From Sphingobium sp. JS3065 (GTDB taxonomy: Bacteria; Pseudomonadota; Alphaproteobacteria; Sphingomonadales; Sphingomonadaceae), in the NCBI RefSeq assembly GCF_026427355.1, contig NZ_CP102664.1:868001-932000 (forward strand): a stretch of 64,000 nucleotides of DNA. Direction: 5' to 3'. The notes under the pieces are model-generated. The model ran no database searches. It saw nothing but the letters and a program-made list of their open reading frames with translations, and was not told the origin of the DNA. Below, piece by piece: positions 36,258-43,704 of this stretch; within the stretch, counting starts at the first letter, position 1; every line of letters starts with the position of its first letter. Made by a program: the position numbers and the translations under genes.

Positions 36258-36306
36258 AAGGAGGGGAGTAGGAGGGGCTGGCGGTGAACTTCCCTGGGAG
36301 CTTGCC
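36258..36306 (+). promoter_or_regulatory. Weak G/A-rich leader (copy 6)
   Basis: Purine tract 36258-36278 and GGGAG shortly before the ATG at 36307. The only pairing I see is AGGG with CCCT (arms within 36272-36295), so this is the weakest of the set. Confidence 0.25.
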
Positions 36307-36831
36307 ATGACCGCCAGCGATTCTGCCACATACCATCGCGTATCCACGCCGCCCATATTCATCTCCGGATCGCTCTCCATCCGACAGCTTCCGGCCAGCG
36401 TAATGAAGCGGCTCGGCGCCGTCATCGACAAGGAGTTACCCGTCGTGATCGGCGACGCCCCTGGCGCGGATGCGGCCGTCCAACGATTTCTTGCCGATTG
36501 CGGTGTGCGTCACGTCACGATCTTCTGCGGAGGTTCCGTCCCCCGGCACAATATCGGCATATGGCCGGTCCGGCAGATCCGAGCAGATGCTCCTGCGGGC
36601 ACGCGCGCCTTCCATAGCGCAAAAGATCGGGAAATGTGCCGCCTCGCCGGTGTCGGATTCGTCATATGGGACGGAGCGAGTCAGGGCAGTCGCGCCAACA
36701 TCCGGCGACTATGCGAGCGCGGGCGGTATGTCGTCGTCTATCTTCGCCCTGAAGACCGTTTCGTCACCCTCGCCAGCGATGCGGAACGGATGGCGTTTTT
36801 GGCGTCATCTATCCATAGCGATGGAGTGTGA
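36307..36831 (+). CDS. SLOG/DUF2493-like nucleotide-binding protein
   Basis: 174 residues. Residues ~12-60 read PPIFISGSLSIRQLPASVMKRL ... VVIGDAPGADAAVQRFLADCG, matching the SLOG (YspA/DUF2493/DprA-like) Rossmann pattern, in which a strand is followed by G-D-x-x-G-A-D. These folds bind nucleotides or nucleotide sugars and are frequent in conflict systems. The catalytic or signalling role here is unknown. The start is ATG 36307 with GGGAG upstream. It is the last gene before the first antitoxin/PIN pair. Confidence 0.62.
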   Translation: MTASDSATYHRVSTPPIFISGSLSIRQLPASVMKRLGAVIDKELPVVIGDAPGADAAVQRFLADCGVRHVTIFCGGSVPRHNIGIWPVRQIRADAPAGTRAFHSAKDREMCRLAGVGFVIWDGASQGSRANIRRLCERGRYVVVYLRPEDRFVTLASDAERMAFLASSIHSDGV

Positions 36832-36995
36832 TCATGCCCTCTTCTGACATCGACATATTGCCGTCGCGGGTAGGGACAGCGCCTATCAGCTGGCTCCCGA
36901 TTTTTCGGACTGCTGGTAGCGCCGTCATGCACGGCGCGCGCGCAAGCGCCGGCGCACAGACCGCTTGAAAGACAGGCTTCTCCTTCTTAGATAGT
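36832..36995. other. Intergenic, no gene seen
   Basis: Gap between the SLOG-like gene and the antitoxin operator. It contains GC-rich, partially palindromic sequence (CGGCGCGCGCGCAAGCGCCG around 36931-36950), but no frame with a ribosome binding site. Confidence 0.4.
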
Positions 36996-37009
36996 GAATC
37001 GAACGATTC
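36996..37009. promoter_or_regulatory. Palindromic operator candidate for the Phd-type antitoxin
   Basis: GAATCG-aa-CGATTC, a 14-base palindrome 27 bases before the antitoxin start. Antitoxins of this type usually bind such sites as dimers to repress their own operon. Confidence 0.45.
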
Positions 37010-37036
37010 GATCAATTCGGTCGAATGGAGGCAGCT

Positions 37037-37288
37037 ATGCAGACCATCACCGCCAACGAAGCCAAGACCCGCTTCGGCGAACTTATCGACCGCGTACAGC
37101 GCGAGCCGGTGCGCGTAACCCGCCGCAATCGGGTTGTGGGTGTGATGGTTTCCCCGGAAGACTATGCAGCCATGCGGGCGTTCTACGCGGACAGGCTCGC
37201 CAGCACGCTACGCGAAACCGCCAACGAGGCCGCGAAGAAGGGCCTTACCGATAGCGAACTGGAGCGTCTGCTGTCCGATGAAGGGTGA
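37037..37288 (+). CDS. Phd/YefM-type antitoxin
   Basis: 83 residues with the Phd/YefM N-terminal DNA-binding pattern (MQTITANEAKTRFGELIDRVQREPVRVTRRNRVVGVMVSPEDY) and a short C-terminal toxin-binding tail. GGAGG lies five bases before the start at 37037; 37025 is an alternative in-frame start without a site. The PIN toxin starts 11 bases before this gene ends, the usual type II arrangement. It probably autoregulates at 36996-37009. Confidence 0.85.
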   Translation: MQTITANEAKTRFGELIDRVQREPVRVTRRNRVVGVMVSPEDYAAMRAFYADRLASTLRETANEAAKKGLTDSELERLLSDEG

Positions 37289-37700
37289 CAGGTTCGTTAT
37301 CGATACGAATGTCCTCATCAGCGCCGCGCTTTCAGCAGATTCGACCCCCGCAAGGGTGACGCTCTGGGTGATCGCCCATGCCCGGCTGATCTTCGCCGAG
37401 GCCACTTTCGAGGAATTTCGTTCCCGTCTTTGGCGTCCGAAATTCGACAGATATCTGACCATCGAGCGTCGAAATCAGATTCTACACGATTTCAGTGCAA
37501 TCGCCGACTGGGTGGAACTGAATGACGATGCTCTTCCGGTCAGCAGCCGAGATCCGGATGATGATATGTTCATCCGCGCCGCCATTGCCGGATCGGCCCG
37601 TTGGCTTGTGAGTGGCGACAGGGATTTGCTGGACATTCAGGGATTGCCAGCGATTACGATCCTGACGCCGGCGGACATGCTGAAGCGGATTTCCGCATAG
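37278..37700 (+). CDS. PIN-domain toxin (VapC-like)
   Basis: 140 residues. The PIN signature is present: FVIDTNVLISAAL with the first aspartate, a middle glutamate (FAEATFEEFRSRL), and the second acidic cluster RDPDDDMFIRAA, ending LVSGDRDLLD. PIN toxins are magnesium-dependent RNases that cut tRNA or rRNA. This belongs to the 'putative toxin component, PIN family' group. It overlaps the antitoxin by 11 bases, confirming the pair. Confidence 0.88.
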   Translation: MKGDRFVIDTNVLISAALSADSTPARVTLWVIAHARLIFAEATFEEFRSRLWRPKFDRYLTIERRNQILHDFSAIADWVELNDDALPVSSRDPDDDMFIRAAIAGSARWLVSGDRDLLDIQGLPAITILTPADMLKRISA

Positions 37701-37795
37701 GTCTGACCCGGGCGGCGCCACGCTAGCGCAGCTGCGAATGACTCTGGCACTCCTCGACGCAAAGTCTTCGCGAATGGGAGGTGCGGCCCGGCTCG

Positions 37796-37969
37796 ATGAC
37801 GAAGTTCATCTGCGACCGGCGCCTGCTCGATCCCGACGAGTTCGATCATATCGTTGCCTAAGCGTCCACCGATCTCATCGGCTTCCTCGACGTCGTGGCG
37901 AGGCTGCCGCCCGATCAACTCCCGACCATCGGAAGCTGGCTCGAGCGGTTCAACGCCGGCGTTTCCTGA
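37796..37969 (+). pseudogene. Small gene split by an in-frame TAA
   Basis: ATG 37796 opens a frame with 21 codons (TKFICDRRLLDPDEFDHIVA) ending at TAA 37859-37861. It continues in the same frame for 35 more codons (STDLIGFLDVVARLPPDQL, then WLERF) to TGA 37967-37969. The codon usage and amino-acid mix look like real protein on both sides, so a sense codon probably mutated to TAA. If so, this was a 57-residue gene. The ribosome binding site GGGAGG lies rather far upstream. It could instead be a chance frame. Confidence 0.4.
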
Positions 37970-38021
37970 TCGCTGACGGTCCATCGTTGGACGCAATCCC
38001 GCCATTTCTTGCGAGGTTCTT

Positions 38022-38321
38022 ATGCTCACCATCCAGTTCCGGGCGAAAATCGTGACGATCTATTACACGGACGACACCATCGCGTATCGCCGGATCAAGA
38101 TCCCCAGCATCGCGCGCCACCTCTGCGATATGAACGCCTTTCGCCGCTCACGAAAATTCGGAGCCTATGCGAACAGCGACCTGTTCCTCGCCATGGTGAC
38201 GCGCGCCCTGAAAGAGAATGGCATCGCGAACTTCCTCCGCATGGGTGCGCTGCCCGAAGGCGTGGCCGTCGACGAAAGCGGTTTCCTCGCAGGCGTCACG
38301 ATCACGCTTCCCGACCGATAG
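38022..38321 (+). CDS. Hypothetical protein, 99 residues
   Basis: Unrecognised. Its N-terminal strand-rich part (MLTIQFRAKIVTIYYTDDTIAYRRIKIPSIARHLCDM) and basic middle suggest a small globular domain. A short acidic/glycine end follows. Weak ribosome binding site (GCGAGGTT, eight bases). The next gene starts 51 bases later; they may be one transcript. Confidence 0.52.
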   Translation: MLTIQFRAKIVTIYYTDDTIAYRRIKIPSIARHLCDMNAFRRSRKFGAYANSDLFLAMVTRALKENGIANFLRMGALPEGVAVDESGFLAGVTITLPDR

Positions 38322-38372
38322 GGACGAGCAGCAATGCGCTGGGACATCCCCGCGAACTGAAGGAGCTTCGAC

Positions 38373-38774
38373 ATGCAAGCCACCGTCCGGCTGACGGCCA
38401 ATGATATCCGCCAGCTTCGTTCGACCGCCGAACAGATTGCACGGCGGCATAGTTCCGCCCGTCGCTTCGCAATCGAGATTGCCGAACGCGTCAACCTCGC
38501 CACCGGCGCCGCTGGCCTCAACATTCGTGCGATCACCGACGATCCCGACTGGGAAGATACCGATCTGCACACGACACATCCCTGGTCGCGCATCCGTGAG
38601 CGTCATACGCTCGCCAACGGCACGGCACTGTTCGACCTCTATGTCTATGAGCGGCCCGGCATCGGCGAGACCGGCGATCTTGCCTGCTGCGTCGAGGCCG
38701 AACTGGATGGACAGGGCCTCGCAGCCTTTCACGCCGATAGCGCCAAGAATGTCTGGCGCCGGTCGGACCTGTAG
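38373..38774 (+). CDS. Hypothetical protein, 133 residues
   Basis: Unrecognised. A helical N-terminus (LTANDIRQLRSTAEQIARRH) leads into a compact middle (LATGAAGLNIRAITDDPDWEDTD) and a beta-rich C-terminus. The charged, acidic composition is like the neighbouring small proteins. AAGGAG lies upstream of the ATG. A G/A-rich leader with a clear hairpin separates it from the next gene. Confidence 0.52.
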   Translation: MQATVRLTANDIRQLRSTAEQIARRHSSARRFAIEIAERVNLATGAAGLNIRAITDDPDWEDTDLHTTHPWSRIRERHTLANGTALFDLYVYERPGIGETGDLACCVEAELDGQGLAAFHADSAKNVWRRSDL

Positions 38775-38898
38775 ATTGTCCTTCCACCCGTTCGATACGA
38801 TGAGCGAGATCACGCACAGCAACCACACTTTGGGAAACCCGCCATGCGCCTGTCGGACGAGCTTGCCGCCAGACGCATTTTCTAGCGGGTCTGGACCG

Positions 38899-38968
38899 CA
38901 GAAGAGGAGGAAGGAGGTGATGGGCGAGGGGCCATCATGGATCCTCCGATCTCCATAAGGAACAACCC
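38899..38968 (+). promoter_or_regulatory. G/A-rich hairpin leader (copy 7)
   Basis: Purine tract 38899-38930. The stem then is ATGGATC (38937-38943) with GATC-t-CCAT (38948-38956), a four-base loop CTCC and one bulge. AAGGA and the ATG at 38969 follow. Confidence 0.45.
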
Positions 38969-40054
38969 ATGCCCATCCATCAGCCATCCGGTCCCGCGAC
39001 CGAACCCGCCGTCGACACTTCCTCCCAGCCGTCCGCCGATCTTGTCGCGCTGTCCAGCAACGAGCTGATGGTTGCGCGCAGGCTTGCCTATGACCCTGAA
39101 AACGACGCCCTTGGTGAAGGGGATCTCTGGGTCGAATATATGGAAAGCGAGGACGACTGCATGGCCGCGCGCCAGATCGTTCCGTTCGACACATTCACGC
39201 TTTCCGTCTGGCATACCCTTGCCGCCGACATGTTCGAGGAACGCTCCGATGAACGCGACGCATCGCAGATCGACCAGCTGATCGAAAGGCGTGGCCTTTT
39301 TCCTCATGACCCCGCCAATGGTCCGCGGCGTATCGCGCTTCCCGCAATCGAACTCCAGATCGCGCTTGAAAAGGATATCAAAGCAGGTTCGTGTCGGATC
39401 GCCAATGCCCGGATAAGGGTCGATGCCCTCGATCAATTGTCCGGCATGGAACCCGACTTCTATACCAATCCGGAAGCCATATCGACCGCGGGCTGGGACG
39501 CGCTGTCGGTAACGATCTTCGAACAGACCTGCACGGCACCGACGGGCGGGCGCTTCGGGAACATCTTCGATCAACCCGACCTGACAACCGGAACGCCGCT
39601 CGCACACGCCCGCGCCCAACTCTTCGAACTCCAGACGGCACTCGCTACCGCCAAACGAAGCCGGCGGCAGGATCCTGTCTTCAAAATCTATGTGCGGAGC
39701 ATGATGGACGAGCTGCTCGCGATGCCTCCGCTGCTGGAGGCGATCCATAATGACCACAGCGGCGCATTCCGCATCGTGGCCGCCTTTCTCGACGATCATC
39801 ATCCCGAATGGTCCGAGGGGCTCTCGAAGAACCAGGCATTCAGTCCCTTGCTGCCCCTGCCTGTCGACTGGAATGGCCACGTCGATATCGTCGGCCTGGT
39901 GCAGGACTCGCGCGCCCGCATGTCCGCCGAAACGGTGGGTGTCGCGCCGCAGTTCTTCGGACTCTATGCCGGACGCCGCGATGGCAGTTCCGTCTGGCTT
40001 GGAGCGGCGGCCTGCGAAGCCGATGCCCATGCGCTGGTGACCGGGTTGGGCTAA
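38969..40054 (+). CDS. Hypothetical protein, 361 residues
   Basis: Unrecognised and acidic. The first ~20 residues are polar and probably disordered (PSGPATEPAVDTSSQPSA). The rest is mostly helical (ASQIDQLIERRGLF, LAHARAQLFELQTALATAKRS), with a C-terminal beta-rich part (GVAPQFFGLYAGRRDGSSVWLGAA). No catalytic motif or membrane span. Its start at 38969 is supported by the leader's AAGGA. It precedes the zinc-ribbon gene with a further structured leader between. Confidence 0.55.
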   Translation: MPIHQPSGPATEPAVDTSSQPSADLVALSSNELMVARRLAYDPENDALGEGDLWVEYMESEDDCMAARQIVPFDTFTLSVWHTLAADMFEERSDERDASQIDQLIERRGLFPHDPANGPRRIALPAIELQIALEKDIKAGSCRIANARIRVDALDQLSGMEPDFYTNPEAISTAGWDALSVTIFEQTCTAPTGGRFGNIFDQPDLTTGTPLAHARAQLFELQTALATAKRSRRQDPVFKIYVRSMMDELLAMPPLLEAIHNDHSGAFRIVAAFLDDHHPEWSEGLSKNQAFSPLLPLPVDWNGHVDIVGLVQDSRARMSAETVGVAPQFFGLYAGRRDGSSVWLGAAACEADAHALVTGLG

Positions 40055-40138
40055 CCCGGCCCCATATCGGCCCGCTCATTGGCGCGACAGACTGGTGCAA
40101 CAACAGGGCGGCAACATGGCGCCCTTCGCGCTCTCCAC

Positions 40139-40190
40139 AGGGGGAAAGGGGGTGGTTGGTGGATGAGTTTCATCTGGGAGTTCACCAACC
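40139..40190 (+). promoter_or_regulatory. G/A-rich hairpin leader (copy 8, clearest)
   Basis: Purine tract 40139-40155. The outer stem is GGTTGGTG (40154-40161) with CACCAACC (40183-40190), eight perfect pairs closing directly against the ATG at 40191. The inner stem is GATGA (40162-40166) with TCATC (40170-40174). The Shine-Dalgarno GGGAG (40176-40180) lies in the internal loop, so pairing would limit ribosome access. Confidence 0.55.
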
Positions 40191-40391
40191 ATGTCCAGCA
40201 GCCAGCAAACCACGAACATCCCCGAAATCGTCGTAATCGACAGCATTACCTGCCCCAACTGCGGCGCAGCCGAGTGCTACGATGATCCCACGAGCCCCAC
40301 AGGCAAGCGGTTCAACATCAACGCCTATAAGGTCGGCGACAAGCACGGTTACTGGTGGAGTCGTTGCAACCTTTGCAATAGCTGGTTCTAG
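40191..40391 (+). CDS. Small zinc-ribbon protein, 66 residues
   Basis: Two CxxC pairs, CPNCGAAEC and CNLCNSWF, separated by 31 residues, form a small zinc ribbon. Between them is a polar/aromatic segment (NINAYKVGDKHGYWWSR). Such small ribbons often bind RNA or DNA or act as subunits. It lies 92 bases before the DpdA-like gene on the same strand and might be its partner, but that is only context. The start is set by the hairpin leader. Confidence 0.65.
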   Translation: MSSSQQTTNIPEIVVIDSITCPNCGAAECYDDPTSPTGKRFNINAYKVGDKHGYWWSRCNLCNSWF

Positions 40392-40482
40392 AAGGGCAGG
40401 AGGATTTCCGGCTCCCGCAAGCGTAACCGTCTTTCGTCTCACCGACCCTTCGCTTGAGAAGCGTGACGTCGCGGAGGCCAGC

Positions 40483-41487
40483 ATGAACATAGAGATCATC
40501 GTCGGCCTCCCGCATCTCAATCGTGGCCCGCTTCTCCAGCGCGCGATCGAGATGCGCTATCCGGTCCTCATTTCAGCGAACGCGCTGTCGCGATGGGATC
40601 GCCGCGAGGGCTATGCGCGCTGGGCGGGCTGGAACCTGCGTTCGCTGGCCAATGCCTCGCGCCTGGTGTCGATCGACCTCGACTCCGCCGGCTTTGTCGT
40701 CGCTCATCGCTACCGCGGGCTGCCCTGGACGGCCGATGACTATATCGAACTGGCCGCAAGCTACCCATTTCGGCGCTTCGCGAGCCTCGACCTGTGCACC
40801 GAAGAGGAAATTGCCCGCGACCGCGACGAAGTCCTCGACCGTATCTCGCGCACCATCGCGCTCAATCATGCCTGTCATGCAAGAGCCGCCGATCGCGGAA
40901 TCGATGCCCGGTTCATGCCCGTCATCCAGGGACGGCATCCCGACGACTATCTGCGATGCCTCGACGGCATTGCCGGTATCCTTCGGCCAGGCATGGTTGT
41001 CGGTATCGGCTCCATGTGCCGCCGCACGGTGTCCGGTCCTGATGGGCTTCTCGCGGTGCTAAGCCGGCTCGACCGGGACGCAGACCCTGCGCTCCGCTTC
41101 CACCTTTTCGGTGTGAAGGGAACAGCCCTCCATTATTTGCGGCCGCTTGCGCATCGCATCGCCAGCCTCGATTCCTGCGCCTATTCTCTGGCCGCGCGGA
41201 TCGAGGCGTGGCGCGAAGGCTTTTCGAAGACCGACGAGTTCGTTGCCGGTCATATGGAGCGATGGCAACGCCGGCAGCAGGCCCGGCTCGACGGGGGCGA
41301 CGCCGCATTCCAGCATCATCTGCCGCTCACGAAACCTGCGCTTTCGGCCGGAAACGCATGGGACAGAGCACTCGATCTCGCCCGGGCGGAAATCCGCACT
41401 TTGATCGAACAAGGGGAGATCGCGCACGAGCAAATCACCGAAGGGTGGGTCGCGCAGTGGGCGGCTGAAACCTATAGCGCCACGTAG
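40483..41487 (+). CDS. DpdA-like 7-deazaguanine DNA-modification (TGT-fold) protein
   Basis: 334 residues. Family marks of the DpdA/TGT (DUF7221) group are LDSAGF (66-71), PVIQG (146-150) with HPDDYLRCLD after it, GIGSMCRR (174-181), FGVKG (209-213) and SLDSCAYS (228-235). Bacterial and phage DpdA proteins exchange guanine for 7-deazaguanine bases in DNA, protecting it from restriction. No dpdB or other dpd gene and no preQ0 synthesis gene is in the window, so any base would have to come from the host. The start at 40483 has GGAGG eight bases upstream; the long frame opens at 40282. The substrate is inferred from the family. Confidence 0.75.
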   Translation: MNIEIIVGLPHLNRGPLLQRAIEMRYPVLISANALSRWDRREGYARWAGWNLRSLANASRLVSIDLDSAGFVVAHRYRGLPWTADDYIELAASYPFRRFASLDLCTEEEIARDRDEVLDRISRTIALNHACHARAADRGIDARFMPVIQGRHPDDYLRCLDGIAGILRPGMVVGIGSMCRRTVSGPDGLLAVLSRLDRDADPALRFHLFGVKGTALHYLRPLAHRIASLDSCAYSLAARIEAWREGFSKTDEFVAGHMERWQRRQQARLDGGDAAFQHHLPLTKPALSAGNAWDRALDLARAEIRTLIEQGEIAHEQITEGWVAQWAAETYSAT

Positions 41488-41598
41488 TAACGCAGGTCCT
41501 GGTGAATTTAGCCTCGGTCGCTGACCTATGCGGTGTGCGAAGAACTCACCGGCCTATAAGGTCGAGGACGCCACGCAGGGTCTTGCCCATCGATCGAA

Positions 41599-41844
41599 TC
41601 ATCTCCTCGCCCGCCTCACCTCGTCATCCCGACAGAAGTTCCAATACTCGTCCATATCTGCGAGCGTTAGCTTCTTCGGCTGCATCTTGGCCCAGGCATC
41701 CGCCATAAAGAGCATGAAGCTCATTGCGCCGTCATCAGAAACGGCATGCGGCTGATACACGATAGGCAGGTTCATCACGAGCATCCCTGTCGGAGCACTT
41801 TGTTTCTTTTTCAAAGCGGCGATAGGCGACCGCCCGTTTTTCAC
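41599..41844 (-). CDS. Possible small minus-strand gene
   Basis: A frame on the minus strand gives 81 residues from a GTG at 41844, or 61 from the ATG at 41784. The C-terminal part looks like real protein (VYQPHAVSDDGAMSFMLFMADAWAKMQPKKLTLADMDEYWNF). No good ribosome binding site was seen. The plus-strand frame over the same bases is less convincing. It may be a fragment or a chance frame between the DpdA-like gene and 42010. Confidence 0.35.
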   Translation of the reverse strand: MKNGRSPIAALKKKQSAPTGMLVMNLPIVYQPHAVSDDGAMSFMLFMADAWAKMQPKKLTLADMDEYWNFCRDDEVRRARR

Positions 41845-42009
41845 AGGTCCGAGACGCTCCGATTACGCCTGTCGCTGCGAATTCACAAGATTGACCGCCA
41901 GATTGGCGTGAACGACGCGCGGTTGCAACCACCGATCACCGTCGCCGCACGGCCTGGCTGTGCCGATGGGGGCAATTGCGGCCTTCAAGCCCGCAAAAAG
42001 GAGGTATCC

Positions 42010-42612
42010 GTGACCCAGTGTCCCGAATCCAATTCGGCCGAGCGTCATTGCTATGGCGTGATTCTCCATCATCGCGCCGAATGGTGGCTTGTCGAATTTC
42101 CCGAGCGCGATCCGGACCCTATCAAGGCATGGGCCCTGACCGGCCAGCTTACGCCGGCGATGGCGGATTGGTTTCGTGCCGATACGGGCAATAACGCCGC
42201 CAAGGCAGAGGTCCCCGCGTTGAACCCGGACAGTCGCTGCTGGTCTGGTGAATTCTCGATCCGCCCGTCGCCGGATGCCGTCGATCGCTTCGACATCGAT
42301 GCTCATCCCTGGGGCTCCGAAGCGGGCGAACTGGAGACGCGGCTTGCCCGCGCCATGATCGAAAGCACGCTGTTCCCGATCCCGCCCGGCTTCCTTTCGG
42401 TCTTCACAGGCCTTCCGGACGACGATCGGCCCGTTCTTGCCATCCGTCTCAGCGGCTATATCTGCTCTACGTTCGAAGTGCTCACCGCCCGCTATATGCC
42501 GGTCTATCGGCCTCGATCGCCCTGGCGGGACATATCGGGCGAGGCCGTCGGCGACAGCGGCAGTGACATTCTCGGATGGGCACCCGCCCGCGATTGGATC
42601 AGGCCAGCATGA
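42010..42612 (+). CDS. Hypothetical protein, 200 residues (GTG start)
   Basis: Unrecognised. The start is GTG at 42010 with AAGGAGG seven bases upstream; no ATG in the frame fits. The sequence is mixed, with tryptophan-rich segments (AEWWLVEFPERDPDPIKAWALTGQL). Its C-terminus (YMPVYRPRSPWRDISGEAVGDSGSDILGWAPARDW) is proline/aromatic-rich. There is no membrane segment. It is the last unknown gene before the second antitoxin/toxin pair. Confidence 0.58.
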   Translation: MTQCPESNSAERHCYGVILHHRAEWWLVEFPERDPDPIKAWALTGQLTPAMADWFRADTGNNAAKAEVPALNPDSRCWSGEFSIRPSPDAVDRFDIDAHPWGSEAGELETRLARAMIESTLFPIPPGFLSVFTGLPDDDRPVLAIRLSGYICSTFEVLTARYMPVYRPRSPWRDISGEAVGDSGSDILGWAPARDWIRPA

Positions 42613-42668
42613 CGCACGGGACCCGCCGATGCCGGATCGAGCTTGCGCCGATACAGCTGGGCCATTAT

Positions 42669-42688
42669 ATCTGACTAGCTGGTCAGAT
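42669..42688. promoter_or_regulatory. 20-bp palindrome, likely operator of the antitoxin/VapC pair
   Basis: ATCTGACTAG CTGGTCAGAT, with 7-bp outer arms perfectly complementary and one mismatched pair at the centre. It ends 11 bases before the antitoxin ATG, so the antitoxin-toxin complex could repress from here. Confidence 0.55.
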
Positions 42689-42699
42689 GGAGAATTCTC

Positions 42700-43014
42700 A
42701 TGACTACACCCAAACGGGCCGGTGACGGCCCCGCACGCAAAGGTGGTTCCAGGCTTCCACCAGCGGCGCGCGGATGGAAGCTCGAAGACGCCAAGGCGCG
42801 GTTCAGCGAGGTCGTTCGCCTGGCCCGCAGCGAAGGGCCGCAACGCGTCACGGTCCGCGGCAAGGATGCCGTCGTTATCATCAGCGCCGACGAACTCGAA
42901 AGGTTGCTGCCGCCCGAGCGTAAGAAGCCGCTCGTCGCCTTTCTCGAAGGACTGCACCTCGACGGCGTCGATCTGACGCGCGAACGCGATAGCGGACGGG
43001 ATATCGTCTTGTGA
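42700..43014 (+). CDS. Phd/YefM-type antitoxin of the second pair
   Basis: 104 residues. The Phd/YefM core is WKLEDAKARFSEVVRLARSEGPQRVTVRGKDAVVIISADELERL, after ~25 basic residues at the N-terminus. The C-terminal tail (LEGLHLDGVDLTRERDSGRDIVL) would wrap the toxin. GGAGA lies ten bases before the ATG. The stop overlaps the toxin start (GTGA, 43011-43014). It is probably autoregulated by binding 42669-42688. Confidence 0.88.
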   Translation: MTTPKRAGDGPARKGGSRLPPAARGWKLEDAKARFSEVVRLARSEGPQRVTVRGKDAVVIISADELERLLPPERKKPLVAFLEGLHLDGVDLTRERDSGRDIVL

Positions 43015-43463
43015 TCGGCTGGCTTCTCGACACCAATGTGATTGCCGCGCTCATCAATCCGGGCGGCGCGCCGAGCGTGAAGACATGGGCGTCGGAGCAG
43101 CCCGAAGAAGCGCTGTTCCTCAGCATCCTGACGCTCGGTGAATATGACAAGGGCATCCACGCCATACCTGCCGACCATTCTGAGCGGTCACGCTATATCG
43201 GGGCTCGCGATGCACTCGAAGCGCGTTTCAAAGGTCGCATTCTGTCCCTTGATGACGCGATCATCCGGCGATGGGGAGCAATCTCCGGCGACGTCAAGCT
43301 AGGCACGGGCCATACACCGAGCGTTGTCGACACGATGCTGGCGGCCACCGCGATCGAGCACCGGCTTTATCTCGTGACCCGCAACGTCAAGGATGTGCGT
43401 CACAGCGGTGCGGCCATATTCAATCCGTGGGAGGATGATCCCACGACACTGGCGCTATCCTGA
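43011..43463 (+). CDS. vapC: VapC-type PIN toxin (GTG start)
   Basis: 150 residues. PIN acid residues are in WLLDTNVIAALI, the middle LTLGEYDKGI, and HTPSVVDTMLAATAIEHRL with TRNVKDVRHSG. VapC toxins are PIN RNases, often cutting initiator tRNA or 23S rRNA; the target here is unknown. The start is GTG overlapping the antitoxin stop. A 16-bp palindrome (43473-43488) lies after the stop, between this gene and a minus-strand gene. Confidence 0.88.
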   Translation: MIGWLLDTNVIAALINPGGAPSVKTWASEQPEEALFLSILTLGEYDKGIHAIPADHSERSRYIGARDALEARFKGRILSLDDAIIRRWGAISGDVKLGTGHTPSVVDTMLAATAIEHRLYLVTRNVKDVRHSGAAIFNPWEDDPTTLALS

Positions 43464-43472
43464 CCAGTTGGG

Positions 43473-43488
43473 GGAAGGATATCCTTCC
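43473..43488. terminator. Palindrome between convergent genes
   Basis: GGAAGGATATCCTTCC, a perfect 16-base palindrome situated exactly between the VapC stop and the stop of the minus-strand gene 43489-43638. Probably a bidirectional terminator, though it has no T-run. Confidence 0.5.
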
Positions 43489-43638
43489 TCAGGTTCTTTC
43501 GAGCAATCGCTCCCGTGCGAGGTCAAGTGCGTGCGAAAGCCTTATCGCCACCACCTGGTCCTTGGGGTCGACGAGGCACTCAAGTGCCGCCTCCATGTGC
43601 TTGATGGCGTTTTCCAGCCTTGGCTCTTCGTCTGTCAT
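43489..43638 (-). CDS. Small 49-residue protein
   Basis: A short minus-strand frame with ATG at 43638 and stop at 43489-43491. The sequence (TDEEPRLENAIKHMEAALE, CLVDPKDQVV, AIRLSHALDLARERLLERT) is almost wholly helical and amphipathic, and a GGAGA lies nine bases upstream. It is clearly protein-like. No family recognised. It has a ~290-base structured leader or upstream region (43639-43931). Confidence 0.6.
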   Translation of the reverse strand: MTDEEPRLENAIKHMEAALECLVDPKDQVVAIRLSHALDLARERLLERT

Positions 43639-43704
43639 GTGTGCTTCTCCGTCCCGTCGCGCTCAGTCGGCGGGCACCCTCCCCGGAGGAGGATGCCGGC
43701 CCCT

